A stretch of 64,000 nt of DNA from the NCBI GenBank assembly GCA_963681505.1, contig OY811985.1, forward strand, positions 4,586,183 to 4,650,182, written 5' to 3'. Source of the DNA: Eunapius fragilis. Its lineage: Eukaryota; Porifera; Demospongiae; Spongillida; Spongillidae. A program made the position numbers and the translations under genes. Under the pieces are notes generated by a model. It did no database searches. It worked only from the letters and a program-made list of their open reading frames with translations, and was not told where the DNA came from. Below, piece by piece: positions 1 to 10,700 of the stretch (positions are counted from its first letter, which is position 1; every line of letters starts with the position of its first letter).

Positions 1-706
1 GAGAGAGAAGCTATTAAAGCCATGTTTGGTATGCACCAACTGACACCATCCTCATCCACAGAGATGCGCAAACCACACAAGGCAGGTTTTGCATCATAAT
101 GTGGGACTTTTGTGCTTACATTTCAGTACATCTGCACACTCTCCAACCCCCCCCCCCCCCGTATCTTATTTTATTGCTACCAATACAACATGGTCAACTA
201 GTAGGTTTCAACTTGCCCTGTTAGCTACTGGGATGGTTCCAGGCCATAGAAAATTCAACATGGTTACATGGTGTTAATTTTATCGAAACCCTTACTACGC
301 AGGCAGTTGTGTATTGCATAGTGTAACCAGGTACAGCATGCCTACAGTGGGACACGTTCAGAACTGATAAATATAACATTACAATTTACGAACTGGGGAT
401 ATCAGTTTGAAATGGCTTGCGATCAGCAGTAAGCTTTTATTATTCTTCAAGTGCGAAGTACCAGTATGCCCTAAATTCAGCACTCATGAAGAATAATATT
501 ACATAAGATATATACAGCAACTTTAAAATGTATTCTCCCTTGCAACGAAGCTCCACGTTGTCCCAGTGTCCTGTAGACTGCAAGCCATTTCCCATACTGA
601 TACCCCCCAGGCCATAAATTGTAATGTTTCCATGTTTGTGTATGTGCATGCGTTATGTAAATGTGTAAATGAGAGCATGTGTGTATGAATTGTGAGTTGA
701 GCTTAC
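1..706. other. Left edge, no gene resolved
   Basis: The WDR77-like gene should continue here on the minus strand, but I could not fix further exons. A possible exon begins at 570. A C-tract lies near 147-162. Nothing else is recognisable. Confidence 0.5.
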
Positions 707-3700
707 CCACAACAAGGATATTCTCATCACATAATGAGAAGCAAACAGCACAAGGATGTGAACGACCGCTGACTGAAGGATAGGATAATGTATAACATAG
801 ATAGACACACCCTCATCACCCCTACTAATGTACCTGTAAGCAAGCAATCTGGTCTCTCTTTCCTCAGGTCCCACATCTTCACCTCTCCCACCTGAAAGAA
901 GACATGTACGTTTAAAAAAAATAAGGAAGAGTTAAGTGAATAATATAATATAACCAGCTGCACTAAGTGACCAATATAACCAGCTACACTAGGTGAACAA
1001 TAAACATGAAAAAAAGAAAAAGAAGTTGTATTAATGTCTGATGTCAGGTCTGACTGTCATCCATGGGGTAAAATTGTTGTTGGGACTTGAAGGAACCTAG
1101 TTACATTTAGCAGTACGTATAGTACAAGTATTAGGCCAAGATAAGACAGGCTTAAATATCCTTTGATAAGTATGAGTTATCTGCACATTTTGTTTATCGT
1201 GCATGGAGCATATAATAGACAGCTCCGCTAACATGGCTTATACTTATATCAAAAGGATTTAAGCCTTAATTTTTCTAAAAGGACTTGCACAATGTGCCAA
1301 TATCGTTAAATGTAAAGAGGACCGTAACATACAAATAAACATATGACCAGTAAAAACGTTTCCTCGTTGTACATGAGGGTGAATAGCTGTACCCCCCCCC
1401 CCCCCCCTCGCCCCAACACAGAATGTACAATTGTACAATTGTACCCCCAGAATGTATAATTGTACCCCCATGGCCATTGTTGAGCAACTTGGAAGGCCCA
1501 GAGTTGAAGAGGCTGGCCGCGTCACTACCAGCCAGCAGACAGCACTACAAAGAAGTACCTTGGGGCCTTTCAGAGATGGGTGACCTGGGCTGATACCCGT
1601 CAAGGAGTGTCTAGCTTCCCAGTACAAGAGCTTCACCTAGTGTTGTATATATGCAGCACCTCAGTGAGTCCACAGAGAGTAGAGCAGTAGAGGAGGTGGT
1701 GCATGCTCTATCATGGTTGCATGGGTTAGCTGGGCTACAGCCATTGGGAGGGTCACCCTTAGTTAAGTCCACCATAGAAGGTTTGAGGCGCACCCTTGCT
1801 AAGCCAAAGGTTCGGAAGGAACTAGTTACGGCTGATGTGCTGAAGGCCATGGTGGAGACTGCAGGATCAGTTCCATCCCTGACGGAGGTCGGGCTGTTGG
1901 CAGTGTGTATGGCGGCTTTTGCTGGGTTCATGCATTGTGATGAGCTGATAAGGTTAAAAGTGAAAGTAGGCTGATGTGACTTTCAATGCTGAATGCATGG
2001 TGGCTAAAGTAAGACAGACCAGTATTGGGAAGGTGCATCCCTGGTTATTGCACACACAGGGCTCATAGCACGTCCAGTTGGTATGATGGATCGTTATTTT
2101 GCCATTGGGGGGGGGGGGGGGGCTAAGCAATTTAAGAGAGCTACTATTGGAGAAATTGTCCCAGTTGGGTTTTGACCCATATGCACAGTTTGCAGGCAGG
2201 AGGTGCCACTGCAGCAGCCAACACCAGTGTTGAGGACAGGCTTTTCAAGCGCGGCACGGCCACTGGAAGTCAGTCTGCTAAAGATGGCTATGTAAAAAAG
2301 ACTCCCTCAAACGACTAGAAGTTTCTAAAGGTCTAGGAATATAGACATGGCCCGTTCTTTGTACCTCTATGTGGTCATATGTTTGCAGGCATGCACAAAG
2401 ATGCTAAACCAGTGTGTCATGTGTTTGGGGAGGGAGTGGAGGCTGTAAGAGGCATGGGGAGGGAGTGGGGGCTGTAAGAGGCATGGGGAGGGAGTGGGGG
2501 CTGTAAGAGGCATGGGGAGGGAGTGGGGGCTGTAAGAGGCATGGGGAGGGAGTGGGGACTGTAAGAGGCATGGGGAGGGAGTGGGGGCTGTAAGAGGCAT
2601 GGGGAGGGAGTGGGGGCTGTAAGAGGCATGGGGAGGGAGTGGGGGCTGTAAGAGGCATGGGGAGGGAGTGGGGGCTGTAAGAGGCATGGGGAGGGAGTGG
2701 GGGCTGTAAGAGGCATGGGGAGGGAGTGGGGGCTGTAAGAGGCATGGGGAGGGAGTGGGGGCTGTAAGAGGCATGGGGAGGGAGTGGGGGTTGTAAGAGG
2801 CATGGGGAGGGAGTGGGGGTTGTAAGAGGCATGGGGAGGGAGTGGGGGTTGTAAGAGGCATGGGGAGGGAGTGGGGGATGTAAGAGGCATGGGGAGGGAG
2901 CTCAAGATTTATTTCATACAGGCAATAAATGGCTTCCATTTAGTAAAAAAATATTTATAGTATCATTCTCAAATGACCTAAATATTGAAAACCGTGCTAT
3001 ATATAAATTTATTATTTACACCCCCTCCATGAACACATACTATAGATGGGTTGTGCACCAAGAGAGCACTAATGTGATGCTAAATACAGCCATACATACT
3101 CTGTGTTATGACTCATCAAAGTAGAAAATATTTAATTATTCATGACCATTGTATTTCGTAAACCATTCACATTATTAAAACATTTTTTCATATTAGGTCA
3201 TACAAATATGAGTATTTACACCAAAACCTAAAGCATAGCATCCAACTCGAGTCCCACAGGATGTGGAATCACCCGGGGGAGCCGTTGATTAATGGTCGCA
3301 TTATTAAGCACACATTAAAATGAGACTTAGTGCCCAATTTGGTTGTCACGATTGCATTATTAACCTCCAAGAAGTTATAAAATGTCGACCTAACCTATTA
3401 CAACCACCCTATTCACCATAGCTGCATTTTTGCCTTGCTCACTTAAGTATACCACTTACGCATATTTGAACTGATCAATGTATGGATAAATAAGGTATAA
3501 AGTGCTGAAGATGCCACAATCTGCGACAGACAATTACATGTAAGTGAAACATTATAAATCAACTACTTTAAGTAAATGGTATTGCCAGCTACACTAAATG
3601 AACAATACAACCAGCTGCACAAGCACACATCAGAAATAACTAGTTTGGGATACACAAACTCAAATACTAACTCCTGGATAACTAGCCCAGGATACTACCT

Positions 3701-3930
3701 ACACACGGACTGACCCTGGATGCTGATACAAAGCAGTCCTTGCAGGAGGGGCGTGGTGAGACAGAGAGAACAGCATCCGTGTGCTCTTCAAGTTGAGACC
3801 CAAAGTAGGGCAAGAACATAACAACAGTGGCCCCCACATCACAGAGGGTTGCCAATGCAAGAATTGTAACTCACTGTGGTAGTCATGTAGCGGAGAAAGT
3901 TCTCCAAGTCCCCAAACAATAACCCTGCAT

Positions 3931-3989
<59 letters not shown>

Positions 3990-3992
3990 GTG

Positions 3993-4024
<32 letters not shown>

Positions 4025-4681
4025 CAATGCATGAAAATGTTATGATGATGTGAGTACATTTACAAATGAACAGTACCCTCACCACACAAGGGAGGATGGA
4101 TATAAATATTGGCAAGGGCAAGAAAAAAAAAAATTCCCCCCCTACGTAAAGCATGTCCATTTTCCAACCACACCCTTTAAAAAAATCCTCTACTATTGAC
4201 CACACCCTCAATGAACCCTATTTTGGACAATTATGGAACTATTACTATGTGCATTATAGTGCATAAAAAAAGGGGCAAATTTTTTTTCAAAACAATATAC
4301 CCCCTGCCCACTCATTGCTAATTTTAACAACACTATTGAGCAGCATACACCTATTATAATCTTTACTATATTCCACATAGGATTGGTCCTGTGTAATGAA
4401 TGTCATTAAAAAAAAAACAAAAAAAAAAAAAACACACACACACACATTGCGCTCACCTTCCATCAGCTCCTCCACTCACAGCTCTCTCACCACCCGCAAG
4501 AAGAGACACACAGAGGGCCATATCGTCGTGGGTACACAGAATTGCTTCGCATTCAAAGTAGTTTGCTGGTTGTCTGCACACCCAGACCTCCAGTTCTCCT
4601 GAGTCCATGGCCAACAGGGCTTTGTTGCCTTCAGGTAACCTGCAGCAAAGAACAGTTTGTGCCAAGTCCTCCACTGTGTGG

Positions 4682-4729
<48 letters not shown>

Positions 4730-7700
4730 GCGTGTGTGCATGTGTGCATGCGTGTGTGCAATAACAATATACCTATACAGGTGTAATGTAACCTATTCTA
4801 AACAAAGAGCACCTGTAAAGCAAAAGCCATGCTAGAACTGTAGAGAACAGGCCTTGAGATGTGGTTGGAGAACAATGTTATGGAAAGTTGGAAAGTTAGG
4901 CAGTGGGAAAAATTAACGATATACACGCAGCAACAACGAAGAGTACATGAACTGGACAGGGGAAGGCATGCCAATGGTATGTAACTAGTTGGGCATGACC
5001 CGACTACAGTGTTCGGTCACAGATTATATGGACTACTCTATAACCTTTGGTTCGGTCAGGTAGTCGGATTGTGTGCCTATTGCACAGATTATAGGGTACA
5101 TAATCTATATAATCTATGCCTTTACATGTACCAAGATTTGTTCAGGGACCCATCCTGCTCGCATCCATTTATGTGCACAGCATCAAAGGAACCTTGAAGC
5201 CATCTAAGCCCATCCCTCTTTAATGAAGCCATAATGCAATGAAAGGCTCAGTCCACAGTAAACAGATAATAGGGTTTAAACGAGTTTAGACCAAGTTAAC
5301 AGTGAGGGTCAAGTGCGCATGCGCATACTGCCGTGCTAATCCTTCAGAAGTTTATCTATGAGCGTAATCAGCATCGTTTTTTAGTAGCAGTTGTTTTGTT
5401 TTATTTGGACATGAATACTCAACAGGGCGAAGGAACCAGCCAGGAGGCCCAGAACGCATCGACATACATGAACCCCTGATATCAACAATCACACAGGAGG
5501 TTCCCACTACTGTGGTTAACACCAGGAATACGACAAACAGGCAGGATGTTGCATATAAAACAATTGAAAACAGATCCGTTCCGTGAAGGGACGTATCTCT
5601 ATGTGGGTAGAACAGGAACTGAGCTGTGCCCCTGTGGCAGCCATTCTGGATTACATGTGCCTTAGAGGGCAGGGAAGAGGTCCCTTGTTTCGATTCAAGG
5701 ATGGTAGGCCTCTCACTCGTCCCCGCCTCGTAGAAGCGCTGAGATCAGCGCTCGACGAAGCGGGAATAAATCAAGCCGACTATTGCAGTCACAGTTTCCG
5801 GATAGGGGCAGCGACGACGGCTGCGCAAAAAGGGGTCGAAGACTCCGTCATTAAAACATTAGGTCGGTGGAAGAGCGTGGCGAACCAGCAGTACGTTCGG
5901 ATTCCCACGGATCGGTTGGTCGGGCTATCTGCTGTATTGGCCACTTTGATATGATGCAAACTTTGTTCAGCAGAAGTCAATGGGAGGTAGAAATTAATTG
6001 TCATACGTTCATGGAGGGAGTGTCCAGGGGGAGTGTTGACTGTTTGGGGTAAAAGTCGTCAGAGGGCGCCTCCTCTTGGGCCGGTACTGGAGGGGTCTGC
6101 GCCCCTTCCAGTATTCCTCCTCCCAAACCCAACCCTCCATATGTTGGGGGAAGGGTCGAGGAAGGGATTTGAAGTCCCCCTACCCTCTGGTACACTTCCA
6201 CCTTACCAACCACGAATGAGTTATTTGTAGTTGCAGGAAAACGTCACAACGCCGAATAAGGTCAGTTGTTATGTGGAGACCTGGTAAGCTGTTAAACCAT
6301 TGACACTGTGTGTCAGGCACATCACAGTTCACCACCCCATTGATTGATAGTTCTTCAAATTAGTCAGGTCTCCAGACTATTGTTCTGCTACAATGATAGT
6401 TGCAACCCAAGTCTACTAATTAGTTGCAGTGACAGATCCAACAGTGTAAATTAATTGGGTTATGCAGCTATAGATTGCATTCGATTCATACATACTTAGT
6501 TCATGGACACCCCATTAATAACTAGTTTAAAAAGTACTACAACATGGTTGAATAGACACCTATATTTAGCATGCCCTACAGTATGTACAGCCTCTTGCAA
6601 TTGTGCTAAATATAGGTAGGGACTGGTTTTAGACAGTAAAACCCTAGATGCCAGAATGAAAATTTCTGTTCGCAATTTTTTTTTACACCACTCTGGACAA
6701 ACGATCTGGTAGTGTTTATTGTGGCTTCTTATCCATTCATTACAACTGCCGAATGCCTCAGCAATAGATTAGCCAAGTTTTAAAACACGCCGCCCCGTAT
6801 TTATTAACGTTTGTTAAAATCGAATACCTTTTTCTGCCTACGATTTTTGACGTTTAGACGCTGTGTCCCATCAGAGATAACTAATGGCGCCCCTAAATAA
6901 TCAATCCTTCTATCTTTATACAAAGTTTCATAAAGGGCTGGGTGTCTTCAAGTTTTTGAACACCATTGCACTGATATATCAGGATCCAAAGAAACGTCAC
7001 ATTTGTAATATCACTGATCATAATTACTTTTGGATCACTTACAATGTTGGAATTCCCATCTAAGACTTAGTTTCTCAGCTTCAAAAAATTAACACACATC
7101 TCCAAGTTGTACAATTCAGAAAATTGTTCAACTTAGAAGCTCAATTCTTTCTAATGTTATAATCATTGAGCATTATTGTTTAAATTCCCCAGTGCCTAAT
7201 AGTGCTCCGGGTCTCGTGGTGACGGGGGTCTCATGGTGAAGGGATTTTGTGGGGAGATTTAATCAGATCTTTAGTTGCTGTCTTTTTCTATGCTATTAGG
7301 TTGTTCTGACAATTCTAAACTGTAGATACATCATTTGCTAATATGATTATAAAAAGGTTCCATTTTTACCGCTTATTATATTCGCAAGTTATGGATGCCA
7401 AACACTAGCCCTTACCACACATCAATACAAAAATTTACCTTCGTTTTATTACGATGAAAACTGCTGGAGTGCTTTCTTCCCTTTAGTTCAGTAATTTGCC
7501 TACCTAACATTACACGTTACAAATCCACAGCATTGCCCTTCAACGTGTGTGTACAGTTTTTAAAGTTCATCGCTGTTCATTTAGCTTGCGATAAACCAGT
7601 TAGTTAGTATTCAAAGCGTAAAACTTACATGTATTTATATTTGCTCCCTAGTGGTAAACATTCTGCATGCACTGTTCAACGTTTCATTCGAAACTACTTA

Positions 7701-10700
7701 TCGTCGGCAAATTAAATTCGCAATAGACCACAAAGCCACATGTTGTTATATAAGTCGGTTCAAGTAATGGCGTCCGCAAATTTCGCAGGAAGCACGACCC
7801 TTTTGCTGGTACGAAGACAATAGCATGCTGCTTGATCTTTTATCATTGTTTGTTTAAGTCGTAAACCACAAGTTCATCCTAGCACAGAAAAAAAAAATCG
7901 TGTTCCGGACCTTGGGTTTTAACCTATCGACCTTGGGATCTGTTCCATCAAATGTATTCACTGTTGTCTTAGGCACTTTGAATACGTTTGATGGAACAGA
8001 TCCCAAGGTCGATAGGGTAAAACCCAAGGTCCGGAACACGATTTTTTTCCCCTGTGTAAATGATATTTCGCCGTGAGGTGGATGTGGCATTCAATCAGCG
8101 TTCTTACCACAGATTTATACACTTCGAACTTACCATTCATTTAAAATGTGATAAGGCATGACGTAGTACAAATGTGAAAATTTCAGCATTAATAGTTTAA
8201 CGTATATAACCAGGAATTAGCCTTAATATGCCTGAGCACTCTACAGTGGAAATCGTGGTACTTGATCCTAAAATTTTTCTTCATGTGAAGTTTGGTCACT
8301 TGAATGTATTTTGATTAATGAGAACGTAAATAAAAATCTAACAACGCTCATTTGTTGCATATGTGTTTTTCAATAAGCATTCACAACTAGAATGCGTCAC
8401 GTGACTTTTTGGTTTCACTACGATTATTGATAGTAAACAAATTACCATTTATAGTTTTAGGCACATTTCTCTCTCGCACGGCTACGAATCATTACGAATC
8501 ATGGCACATAAGGAGAGTGGCCGTTTTACCATCGTTTGCTCGAGTTAGATTTTTAGTCCGGTAAAAGGAAACGGTGTTTTCGATTCAGACGCCATATTTG
8601 ATATCGTTTTGTGTTAGGCAAGCCGCTTCGCTTTGCACGAATATTATGTCTCGCAAACTTACAAGATAGCGGTACGATCCTTACTTTATCGTTTGAACTC
8701 GTTTCTATAGTGTCAACGCGCCATGCATCGCAAAAAAAATGCTTTCAAAGAAATGGGGCTTGACAACACAGCCATTTACAATGAATTACATTAAAATAGT
8801 AACGTTATTCAAGTTATCCACTAGTTATCGATTATGGCTGAGGGCGTTGGTAGTGTTGTTGAAAGCGAAAACGGTTCTTTTCAGAGCCAAATCACTCGTC
8901 GCTTGCCGAGAAAGGCTAGTCGAGCTGCAATGTCTGCTTGGAAACCACTTTGTGTGAAAAAATCTCCAAGGGGAGACCCGCGAGCGGGGCAGCAGCGAAA
9001 CGGTCCGTACACGACGAAGAGAAGGACTGCAGCTGCCATTGCAAAAAGTGCCGCAAAGGAGTTGCAGTCTCTAGCGGAATTTATGCCTAACCTTGCTGAT
9101 ACGGATGCAAGAACACTTGCATTGCGATTATACTACATTGAATTGGCAGATGGCGTATCTCCCATTCGTGCTCGAAACAAAGTTAGTCAAATGTTCTTGG
9201 TGAGTGCGGCAACAGTGAAAAGATGGTCTTCGTCTTGGGAATCTATTGGAGAAGATGCTTTGTTGGATCATCGAAGCGAACATGAAGAAAGAGATCCATC
9301 ACTTCTTTTTGGTAGTCCAGCCCTTGTGTTTAAGCTACAAAGCTGGATTAAAAATAGGCTCAAACAAGGTGGCAAGCATAAAGATGGTTATTTGACAATT
9401 CAACAATTGCAGAATTACATCAATAATGTTCTTTTCAATGATCCAGACGTTGTGTCACCAGAACTTCTAGATCTTCATGATGCTAGATACCACTCTCGTC
9501 AGGTATCACGAATGACTGTTCTGCGTTGGATGCACAAGCTGGGCTATAAGTGGGCTGATTCATCCAGAGCTCCTTTTTGTGATCGACACGAGGACCAGGA
9601 TGTTGTTACCTATCGTAACGAATGGGTAAAGCAAATGTTGGCTTTAAAGCCACGTCTGCCAATTTTAAGTGAGGCAACTGGAAAACCAGAATGGCCCAAC
9701 CTCCCTGCAGGTGAAAAACCTCTTCTTCATGGCAACCATGATGAGTGCAAATGAAGGGAACCGGTTTGCTTGGGTAAGTGATGATGCTTACCATATGAAG
9801 CCGAAAGGAGATGGAGCTACCATTATGGTAAGTGGCGTCTCAGTTCCATGCCAAGGCTGGTTGGGACTAGAAACCATTGAGCCCAAAAGTGATGGAACAT
9901 GGAAGCACGATAATGTAATGAATAATCTGAAAAAAGTTATTGATCAATTCGAACATTTGTATCCAGGATGCCAATTGTTGTTGACATATGATAATGCTCC
10001 CTCTCACACTGCTGTAAAAAAAGGGTCACTGTCTACTGCTCGTATGAACATGACTGATGGAGGCAAGCAACCAATCATTACACAAATGGGATGGTTTGAA
10101 ACATTTGATTTGGCCACAAATTCGATGAAGAAAGTGTTACAGCAAATGTGGTATCCAGGGCAAGATGGAACACCCATTGCTAAGGGTGCATTACGAGTAT
10201 GTAAAGAGCGAGGTTTAAAAGGGATTGAAAAAATGAGACTGGATGATCTAAGGGCATTGCTAGCATCCCAACCTGATTTTGCAAGTGTGAAACCAGAGAT
10301 CCAACAAGAAGCAGAGAGACGTGGACACATTCTACTGTTTGGCCCAAAGTGTCATCCAGAATGCATGCATGTTGAAATGTGCTGGGCACATGTCAAGCAA
10401 TACTGTAGACAACATTGTGGACAGAGTATTACTGCTCTCCGAACTAGCCTCCAACATGCATTGTCAGAACAGCACCTGACAGTGAAGCAACATACCGCCT
10501 TCTCCCAACACACTTGGAAGTGGATTGAGGCGTACTCACATGAAGCAGATGGTGTTGCAGTGTATGAAGCAATGAAAGCTCTCAAAAAACTACATAGGCA
10601 CCATCGCAAGGGAATACACACATCAATCCCTTTACCATCCAGCCAATAACAACACTTTTGCAATTTAATATGCATGTCTGAACATGTATAATGTATAACT

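Noticed and set aside
2367..2939. Pro-rich reading frames over the 29-bp array
   Set aside because: Same explanation: a stop-free unit whose length is not a multiple of three. It lies in an intron.
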